From UKL13-2 sp038206765 (GTDB taxonomy: Bacteria; Pseudomonadota; Gammaproteobacteria; Burkholderiales; Usitatibacteraceae): a stretch of 64,000 nucleotides of DNA. The stretch spans positions 1 through 64,000 of the forward strand of contig JBBRAM010000004.1 of assembly GCA_038206765.1 (NCBI GenBank). Direction: 5' to 3'. The notes beneath the pieces are model-generated. The model was not told where the DNA came from. It did no database searches and saw only the letters and a program-made list of their open reading frames with translations. Positions 9,801 through 17,740 of this stretch are shown here, in pieces (positions within the stretch are counted from its first letter, which is position 1; each line of letters begins with the position of its first letter). Position numbers and translations under genes: made by a program.

Positions 9801-9971
9801 TGGCGGACGTTAGCCGAGCGGCAGGTGGCGGAACTCACCCAATCGCATTTGATGACGGTCTATGGGGTGATTGATCGTAATGAAGCGACGGTTTATGTGG
9901 TGGCGGGACGGTTGGTGAATCATAATGATTTGCTCGGCGGCTTGGTGACGGGTAGTCGGGATTTTAGGTAA
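6846..9971 (+). CDS. dnaE2: Error-prone DNA polymerase DnaE2 (ImuC)
   Basis: This 1041-residue C-family polymerase is the catalytic subunit of the SOS mutasome. It has the N-terminal PHP domain (YAELHCLTNYTFLRGASH), the palm motif PDIDVDFEHERR near residues 377-388 with the catalytic aspartates, the QHSGGFVLDN and GPIKGGMVHPY regions, and a C-terminal OB fold (TTGIVINRQRPDTAAGVTF). Its length and its place behind imuA-imuB fit DnaE2 rather than the replicative DnaE1, which is longer. No LexA box is visible in the spacer before it, so expression probably depends on the imuA promoter. PolC-type proofreading is absent, as expected. Confidence 0.95.
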   Translation: MLPSYAELHCLTNYTFLRGASHAEELVRQAWKMGYSALAITDECSMAGVVRAHVEAKELGLKILIGSEFNLIDGLKLVIIAMNVNGYGNLCELITLARGRCEKGQYQLASRDLPGAIDDCLLLWCPNIDNPQHIEQAQVQAQASWLVAHFLSRCWIAVELLRGADDEHKLHMLRELGKETGLRLLAAGDVHMHARKRRHLQDVATAIRLNRPIAECGAALYPNGERYLRSIGRLGKVYPPDLLIETVAFARRCEFSLSEIKYEYPEEIVPAGESPTSYLRCLTYEGVKTRYPNGLTDKLRGIIEYELELIAEMQYEPYFLTVYDIVRFARSRNILCQGRGSAANSAVCYCLGITEVDPSRMQVLFERFISRERNEPPDIDVDFEHERREEVMQYLFAKYGRDRAAITATVATYHYKGAMRDVGKALGFSLDQVDKLSAAMTLRFEPGVPTERLIEAGFDPDNAKVQQLLELVSEIRSFPRHQSQHSGGFVLDNRKLTRLVPVEPARMDGRTIIQWDKYDLDALGLMKVDVLALGIMTCLRKSMDLMNDFASQFAAANSNYKAMTIQDIPREDPKVYDMLCAADTIGLFQVESRAQMARLPTLKPRTFYDIVVQVAIVRPGPIKGGMVHPYLNRRSGKEPVMYPSDDIKFILERTLGVTIFQEQVMAIAISAAGFTPGEADMLRRAMAAWKRKGGLEPFRDKLILGMLSRGYQQRYAEQIFEMVKGFGEYGFPESHAASFALLVYVSAWLKCYHPAAFAAGLLNSMPMGFYRPAQIIYDAQRHGVEVYPVDVMASDWDSSLRPDKNGKPAIRLGLKEIKGLSKSGGQRLVDARKQQAFVDVDDIKERAWLDAKDMHALAEADAFKTLAGHRRAALWQTLGTEMPTQLLKGAKQSERQISLLPKTEGEEVLADYGRVGLTLRAHPLKLLRPKLKRMKLQASDELQHARQGQIVRTTGIVINRQRPDTAAGVTFVTLEDEFGLINITVWRTLAERQVAELTQSHLMTVYGVIDRNEATVYVVAGRLVNHNDLLGGLVTGSRDFR

Positions 9972-10160
9972 TGCTGATTTAAGTTGGAACGTAGCGGAGC
10001 GTCTGATCGATAAAACCTAAAACAATTCAAAAAACATCCGGCGCCGGCGAAAAATAAACGACGCTGTTTTACAGCGCGATTTCAGGTGACAATGCAGTTC
10101 TGGAGCTGATATTAGTTACTAAAATTTATTATTAAAACCTATCGTTAAACAGAGAGTGCC

Positions 10161-11357
10161 ATGAACATTCATTTTCCACGCTATTCACGGTTGGTGCCAA
10201 CCATCATCTGCATTGGCTCGATGTGGCTTATGTTGCTGATGTCGCCCGCGGCAGATGCGCAAAAAGTCTTCGATACCGAACTCCATAAAGTTCGCGCAGT
10301 AAGTCTCGTTGCTGGCCTTGCCAACCCGTGGGGATTGGCGTTTTTACCCGATGGCCGCATGCTCGTCACCGAACGCGCAGGGCGGATGCGCATCGTTGAA
10401 AACAATAAGTTATTGCCCGCCGCGATTTCAGGGCTGCCAGCGGCCGTAGAGCACGGCCAAGGCGGCATGTTGGATGTGGTGCTGCATCCGAAATATGGGC
10501 AATCGGCGGAATTCAATTGGGTCTACTGGTCATATAACGCTGGAACCCCCGGCAGCTACGGCACTGAAGTCGCGCGCGGCAAGCTCGGCGGCACCCGCGA
10601 TGCGCCAGTGATGACCGATGTGCAGGTGCTGTTTACGATGATGCCAAAGTCTGAAAAGAGCTTTCACTTTGGCTCGCGCATTGTGTTTGATCGTCAGGGT
10701 TTCATGATTATCACCCTCGGTGATCGCGGCGATGATCCGGCCAAGGGCTATCAAGAGCGCGCGCAGAAGCTCAACGACCATGCAGGCAAATCAATCCGCC
10801 TAACCGATGATGGCAAAGTACCGCCAGACAATCCGTTTGTGAAAACACCCAACGCCAAGCCAGAAATCTGGACGCTTGGTAACCGCAATATGCAAGGTGC
10901 GGCGATGCACCCGGTGACCGGCAGAATTTGGTCCCATGAGCACGGCCCACAAGGCGGGGACGAGATCAATATCCTCACTGGGGGCACGAACTATGGCTGG
11001 CCGGTTATTACGTATGGCGTGAATTATGGTTCGGGTACCAAGATTGGTGAGGGCGTGGCGAAAGAGGGAATGGCACCGCCGCTCTATATTTGGGTTCCCT
11101 CGATTGCGCCGTCGGGGATGGCGTTTTACACAGGCGCTAATTTTCCGAAATGGAAAGGGAATTTATTTGTGGGTGCGCTGGTGAAGCAATCGCTCGTGCG
11201 GCTCACGCTTGATGGCGAAAAGGTCGTGAAAGAGGAGCGGATGTTTGAAAACAAACTTGGCCGCATTCGCGATGTGCGCGATGGGCCAGACGGTAATTTA
11301 TATTTACTCACGGACTCAGCGGACGGCGAAATTATTCGCCTTGAAGTTGTTAAATAA
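10161..11357 (+). CDS. Periplasmic PQQ-dependent aldose sugar dehydrogenase family protein
   Basis: The 398-residue protein starts with a signal peptide (hydrophobic residues about 12-30, cleavage near ADA-QK). The remainder is a six-bladed propeller of the soluble glucose/sorbosone dehydrogenase family: ANPWGLAFLPDGRMLVTERA near residue 54, HGQGGMLDVVLHP near 103, GDRGDDPAKGY near 192, and GNRNMQGAAMHP with the histidine and Gly/Asp-rich cluster SHEHGPQGGDEIN near 240-270. Members such as E. coli YliI oxidise aldoses with PQQ and calcium. The next gene, a cytochrome b561-type protein, starts 34 bases later and could receive the electrons. No PQQ synthesis genes are in this window. Confidence 0.85.
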   Translation: MNIHFPRYSRLVPTIICIGSMWLMLLMSPAADAQKVFDTELHKVRAVSLVAGLANPWGLAFLPDGRMLVTERAGRMRIVENNKLLPAAISGLPAAVEHGQGGMLDVVLHPKYGQSAEFNWVYWSYNAGTPGSYGTEVARGKLGGTRDAPVMTDVQVLFTMMPKSEKSFHFGSRIVFDRQGFMIITLGDRGDDPAKGYQERAQKLNDHAGKSIRLTDDGKVPPDNPFVKTPNAKPEIWTLGNRNMQGAAMHPVTGRIWSHEHGPQGGDEINILTGGTNYGWPVITYGVNYGSGTKIGEGVAKEGMAPPLYIWVPSIAPSGMAFYTGANFPKWKGNLFVGALVKQSLVRLTLDGEKVVKEERMFENKLGRIRDVRDGPDGNLYLLTDSADGEIIRLEVVK

Positions 11358-11391
11358 TTGTTAAGTAGCGATTGAATTAGGGAATGTAGTA

Positions 11392-12147
11392 ATGCAATCA
11401 ATCCGCGTTTGGGATATTCCGGTTCGGTTGTTTCATTGGCTGTTAGTGCTCTCGGTTGCCGGACTTTTTATTACCGCCAACTTAGGCGGCAACTGGATGG
11501 AATGGCATAAAAAAATTGGCTTTTTAACCCTCGGTTTGGTCACGTTTCGGGTCGTGTGGGGTTTTGTCGGTAGTTATCATGCTCGGTTTGCCAGCTTTGT
11601 GCGCGGCCCGGCGGTGGTGATTGCATATGCAAAGAGTTCGCTTAAATCGCGCCTTGAATCCGACACGGGGATTGGCACTGAATCGAACGCGAAATCAAAC
11701 GCGAAATCGGCCGCGGAATCGACCAACATATATTTTTTGGGGCATAACCCGTTGGGGGCGTTGAGTGTCATCGCGTTGCTAACTAGCGTTGCGTTTCAGG
11801 CCATCACCGGACTATTTGCCAACGACGATATTTTGCTAGAAGGGCCCTATGCGAGCACGGTTTCCAAAGCCGTGAGTGACCAACTAAGCAATTTGCATAA
11901 GCTCAATTCGGATCTGCTGGTAGTGCTGATTGGGCTGCATCTGGCGGTGATTATTTTTTATACGTTTTATAAAAAAGAGCCGTTGGTAAAAGCCATGATT
12001 ACGGGCAAAAAAAAGCTAAACGCCAGTACTGAAGCGGAGAATGAGGCAATGTTAGCTGGAAACACCCGTCCAGCCCTGCTTTCATGGTCGCTGGCGCTGT
12101 TCGTCGCGGCGCTTACCTACGTCGTGGTGACAAGGGCGTTTTGGTAA
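11392..12147 (+). CDS. Cytochrome b561-type membrane protein
   Basis: This 251-residue protein has the b-type cytochrome start VWDIPVRLFHWLLVLSVAGL with an early histidine, then WMEWHKKIGFLTLGLVTFRV, giving the paired helix histidines that bind heme b. Later helices lie near residues 125-145, 175-195 and 225-245, with further histidines (LHLAVIIFY). A low-complexity insert of Ser/Ala/Asn/Lys (ESNAKSNAKSAAES) sits in the loop after helix 2. The family mediates quinone-linked electron transfer to periplasmic c-type cytochromes. It follows the sugar dehydrogenase closely, so the pair may be one redox unit. A bidirectional terminator separates it from the convergent cytochrome c' gene. Confidence 0.85.
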   Translation: MQSIRVWDIPVRLFHWLLVLSVAGLFITANLGGNWMEWHKKIGFLTLGLVTFRVVWGFVGSYHARFASFVRGPAVVIAYAKSSLKSRLESDTGIGTESNAKSNAKSAAESTNIYFLGHNPLGALSVIALLTSVAFQAITGLFANDDILLEGPYASTVSKAVSDQLSNLHKLNSDLLVVLIGLHLAVIIFYTFYKKEPLVKAMITGKKKLNASTEAENEAMLAGNTRPALLSWSLALFVAALTYVVVTRAFW

Positions 12148-12212
12148 GCAATTTGTTTCAATTCTGCTGCATGCTATTGGATTTGGACGTGAATCAACCA
12201 ACATCAACAAAC

Positions 12213-12241
12213 AAAAAGGCCGCTTATTAAGCGGCCTTTTT
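12213..12241. terminator. Bidirectional rho-independent terminator
   Basis: AAAAAGGCCGCT and AGCGGCCTTTTT form a perfect 12-bp stem around TTATTA-type loop bases. A- and T-runs on both sides serve the converging cytochrome b561 and cytochrome c' genes. Confidence 0.9.
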
Positions 12242-12258
12242 ATCGAATGGATGAGCAA

Positions 12259-12729
12259 CTATTTTTGCTTGTAATCGTCGTGGCAGGCTTTGCATGCCGC
12301 GCCGGTCGCGCCGAATTGCTTTTTGATTTCATCGAATGTGCCAGTTTTAGAAATGGCGGCGAGCTTTGCGCTTTCATCCGTAAACTTGGTCATCTTCGCC
12401 TTGAAATCATCCATTTTTTCCCAGATGGCCGCTTTGGCTTGCGTTTTTTGTTTGTCGCCCTTGTTGCTGCCCGGCGTAAAACCTTCCAAGGCCATCGGTG
12501 CCATCACCGCCACGTTGGCAGCGCGCTTGGCAAATGCTTCTTTATCGTAAGGCACTTCACCCTTGACCATCGCCGCCATCGGTTTGAAATTCCATCCGAT
12601 GACTTCATAGACGCCCTGACGATACTCAATCGCGTCATCAGGCTTTATCTGCGCGGTTGCGCCGAGGGCGAAAGTTGCTGCAACCGCAGCAGAAATAAGG
12701 AAAGCCGTTTTACGCATCGTGTTCTCCAA
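12259..12729 (-). CDS. Cytochrome c' / c556 family protein
   Basis: The 156-residue precursor has a clear signal peptide (MENTMRKTAFLISAAVAATFALGATAQ). The mature four-helix-bundle domain carries its single heme site at the extreme C-terminus (CKACHDDYKQK), the hallmark of cytochrome c'. Other typical features are YRQGVYEVIGWNFKPMAAMV near residue 36 and AIWEKMDDFKAKMTKF near 103. These periplasmic cytochromes bind NO and are often linked to NO tolerance, which suits the denitrification genes elsewhere in this window, though direct involvement is inference. A TTGGAG ribosome-binding site precedes the ATG. Confidence 0.92.
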   Translation of the reverse strand: MENTMRKTAFLISAAVAATFALGATAQIKPDDAIEYRQGVYEVIGWNFKPMAAMVKGEVPYDKEAFAKRAANVAVMAPMALEGFTPGSNKGDKQKTQAKAAIWEKMDDFKAKMTKFTDESAKLAAISKTGTFDEIKKQFGATGAACKACHDDYKQK

Positions 12730-12895
12730 TAAATTTAAAAGTTACCACGGTGAAAACCTCGACACCGATGGTGATTAGTGCCAAAAACAGTACAAAAGAT
12801 ACATATGCAAACCAACGAAGCGGGTGCTGGAAAGTTGCACGCGGTTTGCCTATCGTTGCGCCGACACAACTCGTCGCCGTCGCGGATTTGGGCAT
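12710..12895 (-). CDS. Possible 61-residue single-span membrane protein (uncertain)
   Basis: A short frame directly upstream of, and overlapping by 20 bases, the cytochrome c' gene encodes one strong hydrophobic segment (WFAYVSFVLFLALITIGVEV, near residues 28-47) after a polar N-terminus. The size and topology could fit a small membrane protein co-transcribed with the cytochrome, but I recognise no family and the ribosome-binding site is poor. It may equally be a chance frame in the leader region. Confidence 0.3.
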   Translation of the reverse strand: MPKSATATSCVGATIGKPRATFQHPLRWFAYVSFVLFLALITIGVEVFTVVTFKFIGEHDA

Positions 12896-12999
12896 CTGTC
12901 GCGTCAGAAAACAGATTCTACCCGTAAAAAATTGCCCGGCAAATCGTGGTCCACGGTGGCGCTCTGCCGTCTATTGTCTTTTTGGATGACGCCCATGAA

Positions 13000-13035
13000 G
13001 GTCAAAGAGAGGGCCAAAGAGAGGATCAAAGAAAA
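13000..13035 (+). repeat. Three 12-bp tandem repeats
   Basis: GGTCAAAGAGAG, GGCCAAAGAGAG and GATCAAAGAAAA lie head to tail in the AT-rich region between cytochrome c' and the SPFH gene. The wider gap 12896-13237 holds no convincing gene. Confidence 0.6.
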
Positions 13036-13237
13036 TATATATCGAAAGAGTACCGAATATTTGATATTTAAGTGATATCATATTTATATCGATCATAAAC
13101 CATTGCATGTATAAAATTTTGTCTGGGCTCCGTATATGGTCGGCAGAAGTTCCGCCGATAGCGCCCTAAGTGGGTATGCGTTTTGGTCGATGTAGATGTC
13201 GATTCCGCATTTATTTGAATGGCACAAGGAGGCTTCA

Positions 13238-14149
13238 ATGAAAACAGCAGTTGGTTTTACGGAGAAAGAATTTTCGAGTTTTGACGGCTACGCGATGGTG
13301 GTTTTAGCCGTCGTATTGAAAGTTATCTTGGCGCACTCGATCTGGCAACTGGGCTCGCAAGTCAACCCGGAAGTTAGCGTCTGGCGCATTGCCTACATGT
13401 TGCTTCTGGCTGCGGCAGCTGTCTTCATTTGGGTCGGGCTATATATGTTGCAGCCCAACGAGGGCGCACTCATCACGCTTTTTGGCGGCTATCGCGGCAC
13501 GGATCGCTCGTCGGGCTTGCGCTGGTGCTTCCCGCTTTATGGGCGGCAAAAAATTTCGTTGCGCTCACGCAACTTAAATAGCGATAAGCTCAAAGTCAAC
13601 GACAAAAACGGTAACCCAATTGAGATCGGTGCCGCGCTCGTCTGGCGGGTTCGGGACACCGCCCAGGCAGTCTATGAAATCGATGATTACGAACTATACG
13701 TTCGCGTCCAATCTGAAGCTGCGATCCGTCATTTGGCCTCGGCCTACAGCTACGACAACGGTGGCGATGAAAGTGAAACAAAAAATATCATCACGCTCCG
13801 TGGCGGTGCTGATATTGTTGCCAAGGCGCTCGCGAATGAGCTGCAAGAGCGCTTCGATAAAGCTGGCATTTCGGTCGAGGAAGCCAAGCTCACGCATCTC
13901 GCCTATGCGCCCGAAATAGCGTCCGCCATGCTGCGCCGCCAGCAAGCCGAGGCTGTGATTGACGCGCGTTCAAAAATTGTTCACGGCGCAGTGACGATGG
14001 TGGAAATGGCGCTAAAAGGATTGAGCGATAAAAATATCGTGCACCTCGATGATGAGCGCAAAGCGGCGATGGTGAGCAATCTCTTGGTTGTGCTCTGTGC
14101 GGAAAGCAATGTACAACCGATTGTGAATACCGGTACCTTGTGTAACTAG
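13238..14149 (+). CDS. SPFH/Band 7 domain membrane protein
   Basis: I place the start at 13238 because a strong AAGGAGG lies 5 bases before this ATG; an in-frame upstream ATG has no such site. The 303-residue protein has two membrane segments (near residues 17-38 and 50-72), then the SPFH domain: LQPNEGALITLFGGYRGTD, followed by SLRSRNLNSDKLKVNDKNGN and the VWRVRDTAQAVYEIDDYELY core, and a C-terminal region rich in Ala, Glu and Arg (YAPEIASAMLRRQQAEAVID). SPFH proteins form membrane-bound rings or cages. The small ribbon-helix-helix gene that follows is a recurrent neighbour of this family to my knowledge. Confidence 0.85.
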   Translation: MKTAVGFTEKEFSSFDGYAMVVLAVVLKVILAHSIWQLGSQVNPEVSVWRIAYMLLLAAAAVFIWVGLYMLQPNEGALITLFGGYRGTDRSSGLRWCFPLYGRQKISLRSRNLNSDKLKVNDKNGNPIEIGAALVWRVRDTAQAVYEIDDYELYVRVQSEAAIRHLASAYSYDNGGDESETKNIITLRGGADIVAKALANELQERFDKAGISVEEAKLTHLAYAPEIASAMLRRQQAEAVIDARSKIVHGAVTMVEMALKGLSDKNIVHLDDERKAAMVSNLLVVLCAESNVQPIVNTGTLCN

Positions 14150-14195
14150 ACGCACGACTGACCGCAGAACTAAATGCACAACTAGCGGAATTATT

Positions 14196-14372
14196 TTGGC
14201 TACCCCTAAAAAATCCTTCCTACTCCGAATCGATCCCGAACTCTGGGCCGCGCTCGAAAAGCTCGCGGCTTCAGAGCTGCGGAGCGTGAATAGTCAGATT
14301 GAATATTTGCTACGTGATGCAGCAGTAAAGCGGGGAGCGCTGGGTGGCGAGCGTAGTGAAAAGAACGATTAG
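14196..14372 (+). CDS. Small Arc-like ribbon-helix-helix protein (TTG start)
   Basis: A TTG-started frame of 58 residues follows the SPFH gene by 46 bases. The product reads ATPKKSFLLRIDPELWAALE, then LAASELRSVNSQIEYLLRDA: a short basic beta strand (KKSFLLRID), helix A, a turn and helix B ending in EYLLRDAA, the pattern of Arc/MetJ-type DNA-binding proteins. The frame is interrupted by no stop from 14196 to the TAG at 14370. Its position suggests co-transcription with the SPFH gene. No toxin gene is adjacent, so I do not call it an antitoxin. Confidence 0.7.
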   Translation: MATPKKSFLLRIDPELWAALEKLAASELRSVNSQIEYLLRDAAVKRGALGGERSEKND

Positions 14373-14428
14373 CCAAGAGAATTTCGATCCTTAAAGACAT
14401 TGTCCGAGATTCGACGATAATATGGAGT

Positions 14429-15625
14429 ATGGAACCCGTTAATCCCCTTGCAGCGCTGGCTTGCCTCTTCGCGGCGTTGGCCACATCATTTTTTTTGCTG
14501 AAACAATTTGGCGTTCCGCGCCAATCTGCGCGCTTTGCGAGCATCGACGGCCTGCGCGGCTATCTAGCCTTTTTTGTTTTTTTGCACCATGCCTGTATCT
14601 GGTATTTTTATTTGCAGACTGGTGAATGGGGTCGCCCGCCGTCAAATCTCTATTCCCATCTTGGGCGCAGCAGCGTAGTGTTGTTTTTTATGATTACCGG
14701 CTTTTTATTTTTTAATAAATTGCTGAATGCGCGAGAGAGCGGCATTGACTGGGGGCAATTTTTTGTTTCACGTTTTTTGCGTCTGGTTCCGTTGTATATG
14801 TTCGCCATGGTGCTGCTATTTTCAGTAGTGTTTGCAATGGCTAAGGGTGGTGTCAACGAGCCGCTAACGGCGATCGCAAAAGAAATATTCAAATGGTTAA
14901 GTTTCACCTTTCTCGGTTCGCCCGACATCGACGGCGTGGATCATACCTCTCTCATCATGGCCGGCGTAATCTGGACGCTACCCTATGAGTTGCTTTTCTA
15001 TCTGACGTTACCGGTGATCGCTGTTTTATTGCGTGTGAAAGCGCCGCCGTTTTATGTTTTGGTTGGCATCCTTGGCGCTGCCGGTATGATTGTTTGGCAT
15101 CCTGAAGGTCACCGGTTTCTTCAACCATTTTTGGGCGGAATTGCCGCCGCAATCTTGACCCGAATGTCGTGGTTCCGCGCATTTGCCACGGGCAAGATTG
15201 CGCCATTTATGGTTATCATTTGTGTCCTGACGGTTGGCGCAACACAACGAAATGCATTTGACGCTGTCCCGATATTGATTTTATTTTTTGCCTTTTCGTT
15301 CATCGCAGCCGGATGCACGCTGTTTGAAATATTGACCAACTCAGTGTCACAAATGTTGGGCGAGATATCCTATAGTCTTTACTTGCTGCACGGCATGTTG
15401 CTCTTCAGCGTTTTTCACTTTTTCTTCGAACCGGCGCAAGTCAAATCGCTTTCGCCGCTTGCTTACTGGCTTTTAATTGTCGGTATCACACCAATTCTGG
15501 TGTGTACTAGTTTCATTACCTTCAAAATTATTGAGAGCCCGTCCATGCGAAGTGCCACAGGCCTGACTACGTGGCTCAGAGCGAAAATAGCGAGAGTCAA
15601 AGTTCAGTTACGGGCTAGTGGCTGA
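14429..15625 (+). CDS. Acyltransferase 3 family membrane protein (OafA-like)
   Basis: This 398-residue protein has about ten membrane helices and the family signature FASIDGLRGYLAFFVFLHHA near residues 30-50, including the conserved arginine and histidine pair. Later helices include LGEISYSLYLLHGMLLFSVF near 305-325, another typical stretch. Such enzymes O-acylate sugars of lipopolysaccharide, capsule or peptidoglycan, or other periplasmic acceptors. No polysaccharide genes are adjacent, so the acceptor is unknown. The ATG is 56 bases after the RHH stop; a weak purine-rich stretch (TATGGAGT) precedes it. Confidence 0.88.
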   Translation: MEPVNPLAALACLFAALATSFFLLKQFGVPRQSARFASIDGLRGYLAFFVFLHHACIWYFYLQTGEWGRPPSNLYSHLGRSSVVLFFMITGFLFFNKLLNARESGIDWGQFFVSRFLRLVPLYMFAMVLLFSVVFAMAKGGVNEPLTAIAKEIFKWLSFTFLGSPDIDGVDHTSLIMAGVIWTLPYELLFYLTLPVIAVLLRVKAPPFYVLVGILGAAGMIVWHPEGHRFLQPFLGGIAAAILTRMSWFRAFATGKIAPFMVIICVLTVGATQRNAFDAVPILILFFAFSFIAAGCTLFEILTNSVSQMLGEISYSLYLLHGMLLFSVFHFFFEPAQVKSLSPLAYWLLIVGITPILVCTSFITFKIIESPSMRSATGLTTWLRAKIARVKVQLRASG

Positions 15626-15669
15626 TATCCGCCAAAGTTGCGTTCACAATATTAACTGGAGTATCCAAT

Positions 15670-16902
15670 GTGAAAAAATTTTTACGGCGTATGTTTGTCA
15701 GCGTAGTGTTTGCCGTTGGCACAATGGTTGCCAGCTTAGGCACGGCCGCCACGGCAAAAATTTCTGATGACGTCGTGAAAATCGGCGTGTTAACCGATAT
15801 GTCTGGCTCCTATGCAGACATCACTGGCAAAGGCTCAGTCGAAGCGGTCAAAATGGCGGTCGAGGATTTTGGCGGCAAGGTGCTCGGCAAACCGATTGAC
15901 GTTATTTTTGCCGATCATCAAAACAAGGCTGACATTGCCTCATCGGTTTCGCGCGAGTGGTTTGACACCAAAAAAGTCGACATGATTACCGACATCGTAA
16001 CTTCATCGGTGGCGCTGGCTGTTGTTAAAATTGCGGCAGAGAAAAAGAGAATCGCGATCGTCAACGGGGCTGCCACATCGCGCCTCACGAACGAAGATTG
16101 CACACCCTATTCCATTCATTACGCCTACGATACCTTCGCCGTAGCTAGCGGCACCGGCACGACGATGGCGAAGGAGGGGGGAGACACCTGGTTTTTTATT
16201 ACCGCTGATTATGCATTTGGGCAATCACTCGAAAAAGATGTGACGGAAGTCGTCAAAGCAGCAAACGGTCGTGTGCTCGGCAGCGTGAAGCATCCGTTAA
16301 ATGCATCTGATTTTTCATCCTACATGCTGCAAGCGCAGGCATCCGGTGCAAAAATTATCGGTTTGGCGAATGCGGGCGGCGACGCGGTGAACGCGGTCAA
16401 AGCCGCCCATGAATTTGGCTTGGTGAAATCGGGCAAACAAAAAATAGCGTCGCTGCAAATCGATATAAATGACGTCCACGCGCTCGGCCTGCCAATCGCG
16501 CAAGGGCTGTATTCCACCACCGGGTTTTATTGGGACATGAACGACGAAACCCGCAAATGGTCGGGGCGATTTTTTAAGCGAATCGGCAGGATGCCATCAA
16601 TGATTCAAGCCGCTAATTATTCAGCCACTTTGCATTTTCTGAAAGCCGTGGCTGCGGCGGGAACCGATGATGCCGATACGGTGATGCAAAAGATGCGCGA
16701 AATTCCAGTCAACGATTTCTTTGCCAAGGACGGTAAAATCAGGATTGATGGCCGCATGGTGCACGACATGTTTTTGGTGCAGGTCAAAACCCCTGCCGAA
16801 TCCAAACGTCCCTGGGACTACCTCAACATAAAAGCCGTCATTCCGGGTGATATGGCTTTTCGTTCGCTGGCGCAGAGTGTTTGCCCGTTGGTGAAGAAAT
16901 AG
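15670..16902 (+). CDS. ABC transporter substrate-binding protein, branched-chain amino acid type
   Basis: The 410-residue precursor starts at GTG 15670 with a Sec signal (basic KKFLRR, hydrophobic 8-27, likely cut after TAATA). The mature part is a type I periplasmic binding protein: VVKIGVLTDMSGSYADITGK, then AVEDFGGKVLGKPIDVIFAD, then SAIKIA-type helix and the AFGQSLEKDVTEVVKAANG segment. It lacks a lipobox, so it should be soluble. No livHMGF genes are adjacent, so it is an orphan receptor; many such proteins bind aromatic acids, amides or urea. The substrate cannot be read from sequence. Confidence 0.88.
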   Translation: MKKFLRRMFVSVVFAVGTMVASLGTAATAKISDDVVKIGVLTDMSGSYADITGKGSVEAVKMAVEDFGGKVLGKPIDVIFADHQNKADIASSVSREWFDTKKVDMITDIVTSSVALAVVKIAAEKKRIAIVNGAATSRLTNEDCTPYSIHYAYDTFAVASGTGTTMAKEGGDTWFFITADYAFGQSLEKDVTEVVKAANGRVLGSVKHPLNASDFSSYMLQAQASGAKIIGLANAGGDAVNAVKAAHEFGLVKSGKQKIASLQIDINDVHALGLPIAQGLYSTTGFYWDMNDETRKWSGRFFKRIGRMPSMIQAANYSATLHFLKAVAAAGTDDADTVMQKMREIPVNDFFAKDGKIRIDGRMVHDMFLVQVKTPAESKRPWDYLNIKAVIPGDMAFRSLAQSVCPLVKK

Positions 16903-16958
16903 TGATTAACTTTAGTTCACTACTGAAAAGTGGTGTTGGTTGAAACGCCGCGCCAGTG

Positions 16959-17426
16959 CTAGGGTTTGACTGCGTCAGCCCAACAATTAGGAGTCTCATA
17001 AAGCCGCACTTGCGTTAGCGTAAGTTCGTGCCCAAAGCGGTCACGATACGCGTGCTCCAAAATTTCAAACGCCGCTTTGACGAGATTTTCTGCGGTCGGT
17101 ACTTCATCCAAGATCACCGTTTTGTGTCCCGAAATTGCGGTCAGGAAATCGACCATGACTTTATCGCCGCGCCAGACCAAAAACGAGTGATCCCAAAGGT
17201 CTACAAGCTTTTCTTTGGCAATCGACTTGATGTCGCCGAAGTCCATCACCATGCCATCATCAGTCGCACCTTCGTCGTGAATAATGGTGGCGGTGAGCGT
17301 GATTTCAATTGCGTAGCGATGCCCGTGGATATTGCGGCACTGGCTTTTGTGGTTCGGCAGGCGATGCCCTGCATCAAATTCGAGGCGGCGGGTGACTGCG
17401 ATGGTGTTTTGGGATTGTGTATTCAT
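16959..17426 (-). CDS. queD: QueD, 6-carboxy-5,6,7,8-tetrahydropterin synthase
   Basis: QueD converts dihydroneopterin triphosphate to 6-carboxytetrahydropterin, the second step of queuosine biosynthesis. The 155-residue protein contains the zinc and catalytic set: H21 in FDAGHRLPNH, C30, and H34/H36 in NIHGHRY. The DHSFLVW motif follows near residue 80, and a late glutamate lies in VRLYETPN. Length and motifs match the bacterial QueD branch of the 6-pyruvoyl-tetrahydropterin synthase family. Other que genes are not in the window. It converges with the binding-protein gene (56 bases between stops) and diverges from lysC. Confidence 0.9.
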   Translation of the reverse strand: MNTQSQNTIAVTRRLEFDAGHRLPNHKSQCRNIHGHRYAIEITLTATIIHDEGATDDGMVMDFGDIKSIAKEKLVDLWDHSFLVWRGDKVMVDFLTAISGHKTVILDEVPTAENLVKAAFEILEHAYRDRFGHELTLTQVRLYETPNCWADAVKP

Positions 17427-17740
17427 GAGGGATGCAGTTTATCACCTCATGTTGAACTAAGCCCCCTAGCCTCCGATAAACGATGTGTCCCCGGATTATC
17501 CCTGGTCGGGGATCGTCGTCGAAGTCTGGGGTCTGAGTTGCCGCTGAGTTGGCCCTGGGTTGGCGATCGAAGGGGCACAGAATCTGGCCCCGGACTCAAT
17601 TCGGGGGCGCAACATATTCCACCAGCGAGCAGGTTTGACCTACCGCATTCGTAATTTTTCACCAGAGGCGCTAGAATCAAGGTTTTTGCACCGCAACAAT
17701 ATCGACATCAACCTGCCACTAACACCCTAGCCAAACGAAC
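17427..17740. other. Divergent queD/lysC intergenic region
   Basis: This 314-base region separates two genes that point away from each other and must hold both promoters. The middle part (about 17495-17615) is rich in G and C with several GTTGG-type runs. I can identify no riboswitch, operator or small gene with confidence. Confidence 0.4.

Noticed and set aside
10062..10076. CGCTGT-TTT-ACAGCG hairpin before the sugar dehydrogenase
   Set aside because: No T-run follows and the stem is short; not convincing as a terminator or operator.
12247..12732. 161-codon frame antisense to cytochrome c'
   Set aside because: The opposite strand carries a complete cytochrome c' with signal peptide and heme site; this is its shadow.
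14196..14372. Antitoxin of a toxin-antitoxin pair
   Set aside because: Although the protein is ribbon-helix-helix, no toxin gene is adjacent; the neighbours are an SPFH gene and an acyltransferase.
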